Shown here one piece after another: positions 33,781 through 45,516 of a DNA stretch of 64,000 nt. Below the pieces are notes generated by a model. The model was not told where the DNA came from. It did no database searches and saw only the letters and a list, made by a program, of their open reading frames with translations. This DNA is from Asterias rubens (lineage: Eukaryota; Echinodermata; Asteroidea; Forcipulatida; Asteriidae): the NCBI RefSeq assembly GCF_902459465.1, contig NC_047070.1:8606554-8670553 (forward strand), read 5' to 3'. The number at the start of each line of letters is the position of its first letter. Within the stretch, counting starts at the first letter, position 1. Made by a program: the position numbers and the translations under genes.

Positions 33781-36700
33781 GTTAATAATGTTTTAAAAGG
33801 CTGTGCAAAGAAAGGAAAGTAAAGCAGTTGTGAGTATTACAAGAAAATCAAGGGGAAACATTTATTTCCTTTTCATTCAGAGGATTCGCATAAATCATGT
33901 TCTGTGTTTGTACTCTTGACCAATCTTTGATCGTTGATATTTGTTTTATTGCTTAATTGACTTATTTATAGACTAAGTATTGATACAAGAATATTTTTAA
34001 TGTATAAATAAATATAAATTTCGATATGGAATGAGGATATTACCATTCACGTCTTACGAAAAGTAATGGTTCCCCTAAATTATAGGCGCCACCGTTAATG
34101 CTTATGGTGTTTAATGCATTTTAGTAGTCTAGTTTCCTTTTCAGTCTGCACAATGCATGTCATCGTTGTGTTTAATTATAAAGCTACCATGCTGGGAAAT
34201 TTCATCAGCCAATGAAAACACACTTTTGATGTAGCTCAGCTTTAGAAATACGTGGACGTTTTTGATTGGCCAATGACGTGTAACTGAAACTATTTATTTA
34301 TTTATTTCGATGTGAATAATGTACAACGAACAGGAAATAATGAGCAAAATAATTGTTTGAATTTAACTTATTTGTAGAAATATTGTACTGATATTGATAT
34401 TAAATAGCTGCAAAATAAATTGTTATTTGCATGACAACAAAAGTTTGGCGTTGGTGTAAATACAACTTGACATAAATCTTGAATATGTTACAACGATGTT
34501 TCTGTAAAACTACACAGTGTTGTATTTCACAGTGTATGTGTAAAATAATAATTGTCACGAAACGTGTAAATACATTAAATTTCGTTGGTAGTGTAAGCTT
34601 TTTGTGTCTTGATTGTATTGTCTATGTCATCATTATACAAAACTGCGATAAAGTAATTATAGTCCAACAATTCTATGAGAAGTCGATTTTCGCAAAAGCA
34701 AATTGTTCGTTCATAATAATATAGACTATTCTATAGTTTTCAGTAAAAACACTGTTATGACAATTGCGTAACAGAGAATCAAAATTATCATCATGATTTT
34801 AAGACAAATGGAACAGTTCTTGCACAATTTTTTTTTTATTTTAACAACCTTTAGTGTAAATTGTGATTCTTCCTTTGTATAATATGTGAACACCCATGGT
34901 GTCTATATAACACCCCAGTTTGTGGCGATGTCTTTCGCCGAAGTGTCTCTTTAACGCCTATAACTATATATTCTGTATTTTGAAAGATATTTCACCTTCA
35001 TTTATAACCATTAACTATTATTGTAGTCTCGACAATAATTGACCATTACATCGTTCAGTTAACTGGGGTATAAACTGCGAGCGGGCACTCTGAAATAACA
35101 TTACTTTGACTATAGCCTCTTAGCGGGCACATTATATAGCTATAACCATCAACTTGGAATGTTACCCGAGAGGTACGTGAATGACGTGAAAGCCGTGGGC
35201 TATTCTACGTTTTTAATGTCAACCATCCTGTGCATTCTTCAGTCTACCGAACCCCCTCCATATTCAGACCGATTTAGGTCTTGAAACATCAAACTCATAA
35301 TTTCATGATGAGTACATACTGTGCATTGCAATGACCATGAATGTATGTATTGGGCATCAAGCTTTCATAAATAATTATTCCATGAAATGGTAATGTCAGG
35401 AACAATGTCAAGAATGGTCTATTGCTAAATGCCATGCACTGCGAGTGATTTTGACAATGAAAACCTTTATTGGTTTAGAGGTAAAGGGCGGGCACAGCAT
35501 TGTTAGACTATGTTCACAGATTTTCAGATAACTTTATATAACTGCACATGGCCATGGTGGAAACTTCCCTTAACAAATGTTTGCCTGAAATGCTAAAGCG
35601 GTACGTATTTTCAAAAATGACTGAAGCCCGGCTGAAGCCCGAATTTCGCTGCAAATGTTTCGCAAGAGTTGCCCAAGCATCAACTCTTCCGAATTGTTCG
35701 TTGCGAATCTGTGACGTCAGAATTCGAACAAGCATTCGCATTTGCAGGAAGTATAATATGAACATGGGCTTTAGTCTATAATCGCTACCATAGCCAAATC
35801 TCAACGGATATAAAGAGGAATTTGCTAGCAACATACCACCAAGCAGACTTCACACTAGATAACGCTGACCCAATGTCTGGACCAGCACATACTGACTGAT
35901 AGAGGATTACAATCACTTCACTCCTAAACCCAGACAAAAGTTGTTAACATTTCAGAACGTACACCTATAAGGGGGGAACTATTCAGGTCATCTCGCGAAA
36001 ACGAAGAAACCTCGTTTTAAGAGTCCGTTGAGATGTCTCAGAAAATGTCAATTGAATGATGGCCGTACGGATGCTGTCATCATCGCTATAGGCCGTTTAA
36101 CATGGTGCATAGGGGGGTCATGTGCCATGCTGGATGCTTAAAAGGGTTTGGGTCTTTTTTTTGTGGGACACAAAACACAACATTTCGACATGTCATTTAC
36201 ATTGGTTTCAAGATAGAAAGCTTCCCTTCAAATATTATTTGCTGAGCTGTAGTTTTTGAGAATTCAGTAGAACATTTTCACGAATTTTGTTTCCGTCTCA
36301 CTGAGATGAAAACATCATTTTAGAATGTACAATGGATTTACGCGACTCTCCAGAAAACATTGCTGTGATTTTCCCTTTTTCTTAAGACTTTACGAAAAAA
36401 TGTAGCTGAACCATACACATCTTCATTCACGGTAACTAGAGATTTATGCCATGGCCAAAAACTTGATCTACAAAAGGTTTCAAAACACTTTAATGACAGT
36501 ATGTGCTCTTCCACAGCATCCTTCTGATATACAGCCCTTATAAATGTCTTATAGAGTTTATTATAGTTCTATGAAATGCGGAGAATCTCTGACTATTTAT
36601 TCAAAGGAATTCGCGCAAAGCGGAGGCACCGAAACTGTGGCTTGTGTCCAATTATCGAAGCGTAAGCTACATGTTATCCTGCTATAATTAGTGTACCGGT

Positions 36701-37832
36701 GGGACTAATTTCGTATGTCAATAATTTCTTGAAGTGTAAAGTGTTTTAGGAATTTTAATTTTTAAACTTGGAAACTTGAAGAAGAAAAAAACCCCGCTTT
36801 ATACATAAAAAAAAACGTCGTAAGAACAGCGACAACACGTTAAAGATTTTCAAAACAAAAACAAAAAAGCCCACAAACCATCGTAAACAACAACATCAAC
36901 ACATCAAAATAAAATCAGCATAACACACCAATAACGACGGATAGGCCTACATCGTCAGTACCGATATCATCAGCTTTAACAACTAAATCCTATAAGCAAA
37001 GAATAAGGAAAAGCAACATCAAAAGTATTTCCACAAGATCATTAATATTTCAAATCCGCCTTTCACTGTGTGATGCCTGACCAGCAAGTGATTATCAAAA
37101 CATGGCATGCGATCATAATTTCTCAACACAATTAGTATGCATTTAATTGTTTGTTTTTATTAACGTAGTCCATTCGCATGGAATACGTCTTTTCTATCCT
37201 ATAAACTTGTTACGTTACATTTTCAACTGGAATATAAACTTGCAGGATCAGCATAGATTGAAATTTCATCCGGGAACATAAACCCATAGCTGAAACACAA
37301 TGCTGTGTAGAATATAGCTACCAAATAAGGCCAGCTGAAATCACCAACATGTGAAATCAAATGGCATCCCTGTACCATTAGAATATAAATCACATTACTT
37401 GCCCTGTTGGTCCTGCCGTCGCCATGGGACTTTCATCCCACTATCGGCTCTTGCTCTTCTTCATCTTTTGTCTCGTTGTTGACTATTTTTGGTTTCAACA
37501 TAAGATGGGAAATTTAGACTCCGCAGTCTAAAACGTAAACAAACTCTGACTATGTTTAAAGAGTCAAGTTCATAATTTTGCACAAGTCGGAATTTATGGG
37601 TGTTGGAATTGTAGAATCAGCTTCTAATTGTGTGGGTTATGTCAGTTAAATAAATAACCAATGAATGACAATAATTTAGGTAGTTGTTGGCAATGTTTGA
37701 ATAAATATGCTGTGACTGAGCATGTACAGCATTTACCCATTGTTTTAGATTACGCTTCATCCGTAAGTGACGTCTAAGATTTGAAAAGAACGCGCGAACT
37801 GGATACAACATTATTTTTGTAAACATTCTCAA

Positions 37833-37984
37833 TAGACCTTTTCGCAAATACAAATGCGCAAGCGCAGACTGTTGAATGAGGTGCATTGTGGGATAGATAT
37901 GGATCAAATTTGGATACCAGCTAGACCACAATGCACCTAATTCCAAGCTTTACGCGCGCGCCCCAGTATTTGCGAAAAGGTCTA
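37833..37984. mobile_element. TAGACC-family palindromic MITE
   Basis: TAGACCTTTTCGCAAATAC pairs with GTATTTGCGAAAAGGTCTA exactly. The interior GAATGAGGTGCATTGTGG pairs with CCACAATGCACCTAATTC. Confidence 0.9.
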
Positions 37985-38608
37985 TGTCACACCTTCACTT
38001 TGACTTGATCATCTGTTTTACTCATCATCATCATCATCCACAGCCGAGCATGGTGAGTCAAAGCCGTGTCGCCTGACGACCTACCCAGAGCATTAGAGAA
38101 GTACAAATATAACAGGCCATCTGTATCAAGCAGTGTTCTGATGGGATTGCCACATTGTCACATCAAAAAATATCGCATGAAATACTCCATCCTGTATTAA
38201 AATGCTTTAAACTGCACATTCACGTCGTGAAGGCTTCACAATAATGCAACATTCTTTTTGGTTCAAATGAGATATCACACTCGAGGAGATTCGAACTAAA
38301 TGTAAATTGATCATAAGCAACTGAATGGGTTAGAGAAATAAGTCCCATGCAAATTTTATGGACAACACAGATCTGAAGATTGAACAAATAAAAAAATGCT
38401 ATGAATCAAAATCAGTTACCTGGGAATATTGTGGTCCGGGGAATATTCAGTGCCGCCATTGTTTGAAAATGCTGGAACGAAATGACCAAAGGTGGCCTAT
38501 AATGAAGTTCTATTTTGTAGCATGTGAAGGGTTTTTACTGACATTTACCACAGTTTGTATACCATGCTCGAACGTGTGCACATTTTGTAGGTCCAAATAT
38601 TCCTTTAT

Positions 38609-39001
38609 TTGAAGGCAGTGGGCCCTATTGGTAATTACTCAAAATAATTATTTGCATAAAACCTTACTTGGTAACGAGTAATGGGGAGCTATTGGTAGTA
38701 TAAACTATTGTGAGAAACGGCTCCCCATGAAGTAAAGTAATTTTCGAGAAAGAAGTAATTTTCCACGAACTTGATTTCGAGACCTCAGATTTAGAATCTG
38801 GGGTCTCGAAATCAAGCATCTGAAAGCACACAACCTCGTGTGACAACAGGGTGTTTTTTCTTCCATTATTATCTCGCAACTTCGATGACCGATTGAGCTC
38901 AAGTGTTCACATGTTTGTTATTTTCTGCATATATTATGTGTAGATACAGCAAGTGAGAAGACTGGTCTTTGACAATTACCAATAGTGTCCACTGTCTTTA
39001 A
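38609..39001 (+). mobile_element. M1 MITE copy F
   Basis: The left border has drifted to TTGA; the right is TTAA at 38998. The central palindrome GATTTCGAGACCTCAGATTT ... GGGGTCTCGAAATCAA is intact. Confidence 0.88.
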
Positions 39002-39156
39002 CGAACCATTTTTCTCTGTTTAGAAGTCTCTCTTGAAGAATTCCTGTGATTCGCATAACACAATGAAGGCACAATAAGGGGGAGGGGTGTCCACCATGTC
39101 ACATACTGAGCACAATGTTGATATAGTGGTCAAAGTTTGCAAAGAGAAGAAAGACC

Positions 39157-39483
39157 CTAAAAGGCACTGGACACGTTTAGTATTGTCAAAGACCAGTCTT
39201 CTCACTTGGTGTATCTCAACATTTGCATAAAATAACAAACTTGTGAAAATTTGAGCTCAATTGGTCGTCGAAGTTGCGAGATAGCAATTAAAGAAAAACA
39301 CCCTTGTCACACGAAGTATTGTGCTTTCAGATGCATGATTTCGAGACCTCAAATTCTAAATCTGAGGTCTCGAAATCAACGTCTCACAATGTTTTATACT
39401 ATCAACAGCTCCCCATTACTCATTACCAAGGTAGGTTTTATGCTTATAATTATTTTGAGTAATTACCTGTTAATTGCCTTTAA
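39157..39483 (-). mobile_element. M1 MITE copy G, internally deleted
   Basis: A 327-bp reverse-orientation copy. The sequence jumps from the end of the central palindrome (CGAAATCAA) to CGTCTCACAATGTTTTATAC and so lacks about 60 bp. It lies 156 bp from copy F in opposite orientation. Confidence 0.85.
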
Positions 39484-42056
39484 CAGAAACTTAGACAGTA
39501 GGCCTACCCGCTACGACTTGGAGCTGAAAGAGACGCATGCAACGACATAATTACTTATACTAACATTCTCTTCTTGTCATGTTGACTTTACAGTTCAAAC
39601 AATGCATTTCATTTATTATTCTAAAACTCAGATGACATTTGTTTTCGGATGCGAAGACAAAATTCACGAAAGATGACGAGGGCGGGGTTGACTGATGGTG
39701 TCGTTGTCATCAAATGACTGGAAAATCTGAATGATTCGGTAAATCTGATCACATCCACCCAAACCAAACGGTGCAATGCCATATAGTGTCCACCAATTTT
39801 CAAAAAGGCCGCTTCGAAGTTTATCTATACATAAAACCACCCCACTGAATAGTTAGGCAGCAATGACTTCTTGTCCATTTAAAGTTCATGCAAGCCCAAT
39901 ATGCAACTTTAATGATTACCATTTTTTTCAATCTTATAGAGTCTCGGACTCATAATTATTTGATCGACGCGGCCAGCGCTCGGCGGGAATGTTTGGCAAG
40001 AAACCCCGCGTATACCGGTGAATTCCACGTTGCTCCAGCAAGAAATTACTGAAATTCTGGAATGAAAAATTAGACCGTGGTTGCCCGTAAGACAAATACC
40101 GACGAGAGCTGGCGAAGTGCGAACTGATTTGACGGGAAAACCTAAAAACAATCGCGCATGCAGTGCTGCGGATTTGAAGGCGCAGTGGCTTCGGATGACA
40201 GAAGGAAGAATGTATTCTGAGACGTTCATAATAAAATAAGAAAGTTATAAGTTTATGATAAATGTCAAGTTGCATTTCAGAAGGTGATTGAATTTATGCT
40301 TTAATTAGCTACGGGAAAAAATCAAATTGCTGGATCTTGGGAGAGAGTTTGAAGCGATCCGATAACTTTGAGAATTATTTGCCGGTTGGCAATTTGATTT
40401 TCTGTGTACAGCAAATTCTGTCGAAGTGCTTTTCAATTGGGTTTTCTTGTCTTTTCTAAATCGATTCATCAAAGGGAATCCCTAAAACAAAAATCGGGAA
40501 ATGTTTTGAGCATGGCAATTCTATACGGCTCTTTTCTTATCAGGTTATTACCATCGCCAGATTGCAAAATACGATGGAAACTCCGTCATCACACTTTACC
40601 ATCCAAGTGTTGCAATGCCATGTACGATGTGAAATTGTGCACGGATAGAGATGAAATCAAGCAAGGTTTGCAGTTGCACCGTTATGAGAAAATAACAAAG
40701 TACTGAGTTGAGGTGTCGCTGAAAAGAACTGGTGTATGAGACAACTCGACATATCGATCAGTGCACTGATGATTTCATTGGAATTTCTTTTCATATTTTT
40801 AAAGCTTTCTCTTGATCATGGCAGACGATTACAAAATAATGGTCATATGAATACGAACATCAGGCAGTAAACAAATTTACCACCGTCATCACGCACAATG
40901 TTTATGTATCTGTTAAAACGCAAATTTATTTTGAGGACTACTCAATTTTATCTCCCCCAAATTATAAGAAATCGGAAATTTCAAACCGCTCAGATTGCTC
41001 TAAAACTAATTATGTACAAAGAAACATTTGTGTTTCGAGGAGAGTAGTACCAACCAAAACGAATAATATATGCTAACAATCATAAGGAAGTCAAACGGAT
41101 TGTGCTCAGCCCAAATGAATGGAGGATGATGCCACGCCCCTCCTCGGCTACAATCACATACCCCATGTGTGAAGGCCAAGTTTACAAAAGGTCAAGTTCA
41201 TAATTAGAGAGCAACTGTCAAGAGAAGAGACTGCAGACCACGACTTGACTAACCTTTGCAAAAGGTCGTCTGCCACTATAGAAAGAGGACCATAGAGCTA
41301 ACATTGGTCGTGTGGAACATTCCTCAAGCTGAGATGCTCGCACAGATGGAATGCGTGTTCCTCAAAGACATGTTTCCCAGGTGATAAGTGAATTTACAAT
41401 TCTATTAAAAGCTTCTCAGTTTGTTTCGTTCTGTTGGAGTTTACTCATCACTATAATCAGTGAATGAACTATAGCGGGGTTTGAGGGGGTCGAGCTACTG
41501 TGAGAAGCCTGGGCTCGATTTCACAATTAGATACAAAGATTGTTGACTGTGCATGTACATACCTTTGAAGCCTTATGTGTCTTGCAGATTCGTGTATGGA
41601 CCATGCTAACATAAGTCTCATGTATCACTTTACCTCGAATCCTGTCCTTGCTCTTTGCTCAAATTGAGGTGATGTGTACGGTTAACAATGCATACGAGCA
41701 GCCTCATAACACGTTGTAGATTCGTATAAAGTCGTTTACAGAATGTGTTGGTTGACCATCAAGCATTCTGACATTGCTATCAATTGGGCTTTCCTTTGTT
41801 CCTTTACCTTAACTTCCCGATAGGCCATGGAGGTAGAAATAGACTAAGCAAACGGACATAAATGGTTTTAATGTAAGGACAGCAAATAATCCCTTTTTCC
41901 TGATGTGCCCACCCTGATGAGGTTGTATGTACTCGTGAGGCATGAAAGGTCCATTCGTATCGAGAAGACTGTGTTTAATACAAACTTTTGGTACGACTTT
42001 CGGCATTGATACGACATTAATGTTGTTCAACATTATCTGATCATGTACGTAGGTAA
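39484..42056. other. intergenic stretch
   Basis: A GC-richer block at about 39955-40235 has overlapping minus-strand open frames of unknown meaning. 40400-40530 shares short blocks (ATCGATTCATCAAAGGGAAT, GAGCATGGCAATTCTATACG) with 46140-46225. No other feature is seen. Confidence 0.4.
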
Positions 42057-42128
42057 GGGGGCATAGCTCAGTGGTAGAGCATTCGACTGCAGATCGAGAG
42101 GTCCCTGGTTCAAATCCGGGTTCCCCCT
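42057..42128 (+). tRNA. tRNA-Cys(GCA) copy 1
   Basis: A box TAGCTCAGTGG, anticodon loop CTGCAGA, B box GGTTCAAATCC. The acceptor 3' strand is TTCCCCC, which mispairs with C6. Discriminator T. Confidence 0.9.
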
Positions 42129-42209
42129 AAAATATATTTTGCTTTCTTATTTTTTAAACAAAATTAAACTCATGTTCTTTTCCAAATGATCTTGAGACTC
42201 TGCCAGCAA

Positions 42210-42281
42210 GGGGGCATAGCTCAGTGGTAGAGCATTCCACTGCAGATCGAGAGGTCCCTGGTTCAAATCCGGGTGCCCCTT
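42210..42281 (+). tRNA. tRNA-Cys(GCA) copy 2, degraded
   Basis: Anticodon stem reads TTCCA instead of TTCGA, breaking one pair, and the acceptor 3' strand lacks one C (TGCCCC then TTTT). Possibly a pseudogene. Confidence 0.75.
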
Positions 42282-42365
42282 TTAAACGTATATTTTGCTT
42301 TCTTGTCTTTAAAACAAAATTAAACTTATGTTCTTTTCCAAATGATCTTGAGACTTTGCCAGCAA

Positions 42366-42437
42366 GGGGGCATAGCTCAGTGGTAGAGCATTCGACTGCA
42401 GATCGAGAGGTCCCTGGTTCAAATCCGGGTACCCCCT
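42366..42437 (+). tRNA. tRNA-Cys(GCA) copy 3
   Basis: Consensus body; acceptor 3' strand TACCCCC gives a C6-A67 mismatch. Confidence 0.9.
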
Positions 42438-42518
42438 AAAATATATTTTGCTTTCTTATTTTTTAAACAAAATTATACTTATGTTCTTTTCCAAATGATC
42501 TTGAGACTCTGCCAGCAA

Positions 42519-42590
42519 GGGGGCATAGCTCAGTGGTAGAGCATTCGACTGCAGATCGAGAGGTCCCTGGTTCAAATCCGGGTGCCCCCT
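42519..42590 (+). tRNA. tRNA-Cys(GCA) copy 4, fully paired
   Basis: All stems pair; acceptor GGGGGCA with TGCCCCC. Confidence 0.95.
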
Positions 42591-42673
42591 AAAATAACAT
42601 TTTGCTTCCTTATCTTTACAAGAAAATTAAACTTATGATCTTTTCCAAACTGATCTTAAGACTATGCAAGCAA

Positions 42674-42745
42674 GGGGGCATAGCTCAGTGGTAGAGCATT
42701 CGACTGCATATCGAGAGGTCCCTGGTTCAAATCCGGGTGCCCCCT
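42674..42745 (+). tRNA. tRNA-Cys(GCA) copy 5
   Basis: Anticodon GCA intact but the base after it is T (loop CTGCATA). The acceptor is fully paired. Confidence 0.9.
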
Positions 42746-42827
42746 GAAATAACATTTTGCTGCCTTATCTTTACAAGAAAATTAAACTTATGATCTTTTC
42801 CAAATGATCTTGAGACTTTGCCAGCAA

Positions 42828-42899
42828 TGGGGCATAGCTCAGTGGTAGAGCATTCGACTGCAGATCGAGAGGTCCCTGGTTCAAATCCGGGTGCCCCCT
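42828..42899 (+). tRNA. tRNA-Cys(GCA) copy 6
   Basis: The first base is T in place of G, so the terminal acceptor pair is lost. Otherwise consensus. Confidence 0.88.
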
Positions 42900-42983
42900 T
42901 AAAAATACATTTTGCTTTCCTGTCTTTAAAACAAAATTAAACTTATGTTCTTTTCCAAACTGATCTTTAGACTATGCAAGCAA

Positions 42984-43055
42984 GGGGGCATAGCTCAGTG
43001 GTAGAGCATTCGACTGCAGATCGAGAGGTCCCTGGTTCAAATCCGGGTGCCCCCT
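42984..43055 (+). tRNA. tRNA-Cys(GCA) copy 7, fully paired
   Basis: Matches the consensus throughout. Confidence 0.95.
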
Positions 43056-43136
43056 AAAATATATTTTGCTTTCTTATTTTTTAAACAAAATTAAACTCAT
43101 GTTCTTTTCCAAATGATCTTGAGACTCTGCCAGCAA

Positions 43137-43208
43137 GGGGGCATAGCTCAGTGGTAGAGCATTCCACTGCAGATCGAGAGGTCCCTGGTTCAAATCCGGG
43201 TACCCCCT
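43137..43208 (+). tRNA. tRNA-Cys(GCA) copy 8, degraded
   Basis: Carries the same TTCCA anticodon-stem change as copy 2 and also the TACCCCC acceptor mismatch. Confidence 0.8.
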
Positions 43209-43291
43209 AAAATAACATTTTGCTTCCTTATCTTTACAAGAAAATTAAACTTATGATCTTTTCCAAACTGACCTTAAGACTATGCAAGCCA

Positions 43292-43363
43292 GGGGGCATA
43301 GCTCAGTGGCAGAGCATTCGACTGCAGATCGAGAGGTCCCTGGTTCAAATCCGGGTACCCCCT
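43292..43363 (+). tRNA. tRNA-Cys(GCA) copy 9
   Basis: D-loop reads GTGGCAGAGC (T20 to C); acceptor TACCCCC. Confidence 0.88.
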
Positions 43364-43446
43364 AAAATAACATTTTGCTTCCTTATCTTTACAAGAAAAT
43401 TAAACTTATGATCTTTTCCAAACTGATCTTAAGACTATGCAAGCCA

Positions 43447-43518
43447 GGGGGCATAGCTCAGTGGTAGAGCATTCGACTGCAGATCGAGAGGTCCCTGGTT
43501 CAAATCCGGGTACCCCCT
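43447..43518 (+). tRNA. tRNA-Cys(GCA) copy 10
   Basis: Consensus except the C6-A67 mismatch. Confidence 0.9.
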
Positions 43519-43601
43519 AAAATAACATTTTGCTTCCTTATCTTTACAAGAAAATTAAACTTATGATCTTTTCCAAACTGATCTTAAGACTATGCAAGCC
43601 A

Positions 43602-43673
43602 GGGGGCATAGCTCAGTGGTAGAGCATTCGACTGCAGATCGAGAGGTCCCTGGTTCAAATCCGGGTACCCCCT
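43602..43673 (+). tRNA. tRNA-Cys(GCA) copy 11
   Basis: Identical to copy 10 over the gene. Confidence 0.9.
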
Positions 43674-43754
43674 AAAGTAACATTTTGCTTCCTTATCTTT
43701 ACAAGAAAATTAAAGTGATGTTTTTTTCAAAATAATCTAAGACTATGTAATCAA

Positions 43755-43826
43755 GGGGGCATAGCTCAGTGGTAGAGCATTCGACTGCAGATCGAGAGGT
43801 CCCTGGTTCAAATCCGGGTACCCCCT
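43755..43826 (+). tRNA. tRNA-Cys(GCA) copy 12
   Basis: Identical to copy 10 over the gene, preceded by a diverged spacer. Confidence 0.9.
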
Positions 43827-43909
43827 AAAATAACATTTTGCTTCCTTATCTTTACAAGAAAATTAAACTTATGATCTTTTCCAAACTGATCTTAAGACTA
43901 TGCAAGCCA

Positions 43910-43981
43910 GGGGGCATAGCTCAGTGGTAGAGCATTCGACTGCAGATCGAGAGGTCCCTGGTTCAAATCCGGGTGCCCCCT
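43910..43981 (+). tRNA. tRNA-Cys(GCA) copy 13, fully paired
   Basis: Matches the consensus; acceptor TGCCCCC. Confidence 0.95.
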
Positions 43982-44065
43982 TAAAAATACATTTTGCTTT
44001 TCTGTCTTTAAAACAAAATTAAACTTATGTTCTTTTCCAAACTGATCTTTAGACTATGCAAGCAA

Positions 44066-44137
44066 GGGGGCATAGCTCAGTGGTAGAGCATTCGACTGCA
44101 GGTCGAGAGGTCCCTGGTTCAAATCCGGGAACCCCCT
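44066..44137 (+). tRNA. tRNA-Cys(GCA) copy 14
   Basis: Anticodon loop CTGCAGG and acceptor AACCCCC, losing the two innermost acceptor pairs. Probably weak. Confidence 0.82.
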
Positions 44138-44220
44138 AAAATAACATTTTGCTTCCTTATCTTTACAAGAAAATTAAACTTATGATCTTTTCCAAACTGA
44201 TCTTAAGACTATGCAAGCAA

Positions 44221-44292
44221 GGGGGCATAGCTCAGTGGTAGAGCATTCGACTGCAGATCGCGAGGTTCCTGGTTCAAATCCGGGTGCCCCCT
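44221..44292 (+). tRNA. tRNA-Cys(GCA) copy 15
   Basis: TCGCGAGGTTCCTGG replaces TCGAGAGGTCCCTGG, weakening the anticodon stem (pair 28-42) and changing a base at the variable loop/T-stem border. Acceptor TGCCCCC. Confidence 0.85.
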
Positions 44293-44349
44293 AAAATAAC
44301 ATTTTGTTAATTTTTGAGTCAGCACACAAGAGACAGAAAATAAATGAAT

Positions 44350-44599
44350 GGGTGCGTTCGATAGCTTCCCCGCGTCGACCCCAGTCTGCCCCGGTACGTT
44401 CCAATAGCTTTGACGTCACTCCAGGGGCTCACCCGGGTCGTCCCTAAGTGTCCAGCTTGTGGAACGGGTCACTTGGGGCTGGCCCGAGGTGCATGACGTT
44501 ACCACAAGGGGGCGAGTGATCGTTCTACCTCCATGGTTCGATTAGCTCCTGTCGGGGGTACCGCGGGGTCGACCCGGGGATGCTAATCGAACGCACCCA
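44350..44599. mobile_element. GGGTGCGTTCG-family element
   Basis: GGGTGCGTTCGATAGCTTCC and GGATGCTAATCGAACGCACC are inverted ends. GTCGACCCC and GGTCGACCC blocks continue the arms. It begins 58 bp after the tRNA array. Confidence 0.85.
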
Positions 44600-45297
44600 C
44601 TGAGACAACTCAATTTTCGGTATGAAGATGCTAGATTTGAGATTTATAACAACCACACGTCCATTTTCGATGGTCAATCTTCAACCTAACATTCTTCAGG
44701 TCTTCTATTTTAGTTCTCACGAGTATCAGCAGGCATCCTTTAGATGATACTGACCTCTTTCTTCAACCACCAGGGAGGACTTTCACTTCCTCCGATTCTC
44801 AGATTGGTTCATCTACAGCCCCGACCTCTCCCACATGGCTATAATATGGGCGTTTGACCTACGCACACGTATGGGATTACTCAACCATCAACGAACATTC
44901 TCATTAACGCAGGGAAAGCTATAGCTTCGGCATCACTAAGGGGCGGATGCCATTTTCATATTGCGAAGGGCACTTCCATTGAAAAATCTTAACGCCAAGG
45001 GAGGGTTTTTGAAAGGGAACCCGGAGGCAAAGACCAGGGGTAAAATGAGACCATAACCTCGGTGGCCTTCGTGTAAATCCATGCAAAACTTAATAGGAGA
45101 TGGTTTACCAATGTTGATATTTCAGTATTCATTTACACTTTGATAATTTCAAGTTGATAAAAGATTTGGTAACGGTATATACTAATCGCAAGGTGAGTTT
45201 TTGAGGTGTTTTACGCAATGCAGACTACCTCCATCCAATGTGAGTTTTAATGTTGTACACACGCTCCCCTGCGCCGTTCATGGACAAGTAGTCCCTT
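44600..45297. other. intergenic stretch
   Basis: CATTGAAAAATCTTAACGCC and TGAGACCATAACCTCGGTGG (44978-45067) belong to a loose repeat also seen near 12900-13000, 55745-55850 and 58730-58840. No gene is seen. Confidence 0.4.
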
Positions 45298-45475
45298 AGA
45301 CTTGACTCAAGTCCCAATCCCGTGCCAATCTCAGACAACTATTGTTTTGTGATGTTCTGCATTCCCCCAACCTGTTCCGCACGCCATTGGGACTCGGGAC
45401 CACAACAGCTACAGTTTGACGGCGGCGGGTGTGCTTAGGGACCTCCCGCACGAGAACGGGACTTGAATCAAGTCT
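45298..45475. mobile_element. AGACTTG-family element with possible 8-bp TSD
   Basis: AGACTTGACTCAAGTCCC and GGGACTTGAATCAAGTCT are inverted ends, extending through CCCGTGC and GCACGAGAACGGG. TAGTCCCT occurs just outside each end (about 45289 and 45479), as expected for an 8-bp target duplication. Confidence 0.75.
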
Positions 45476-45516
45476 AGTATAGTCCCTCAGCTTTACGTCC
45501 TGTCTTGTGGACTCTA

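Larger units (their letters stand above)
32876..38608. other. long intergenic stretch
   Basis: No gene is recognised. It contains a half G-family element (33603-33780), a TGATGA-rich simple stretch (33540-33575), the 36205 repeat noted above and the TAGACC element at 37833. Frames at 35514-35834, 37617-37946 and 38358-38612 have no recognisable domain or splice context. Confidence 0.4.
42057..44292 (+). repeat. tandem array of 15 tRNA-Cys units, period about 155 bp
   Basis: Fifteen units, each a 72-base tRNA-Cys followed by a spacer of about 83 bp. Start-to-start distances run from 153 to 156, mean 154.6. The spacers fall into three sequence types. Each has a T run shortly after the gene (ATTTTGC, about 10 bases downstream) that can act as a Pol III terminator. 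All units are on the plus strand. Confidence 0.97.

Noticed and set aside
38358-38612. An 84-codon frame with several Cys
   Set aside because: No recognised zinc-finger spacing, no splice support, and it runs into M1 copy F.
40404-40706. A 100-codon plus-strand frame
   Set aside because: Its first part overlaps blocks repeated at 46140-46225 and the peptide has no recognisable features.
42224-43411. Open frames translating to VEHSTADREVPGSNPG-like peptides
   Set aside because: They are translations of the tRNA-Cys genes, a well-known spurious protein pattern.
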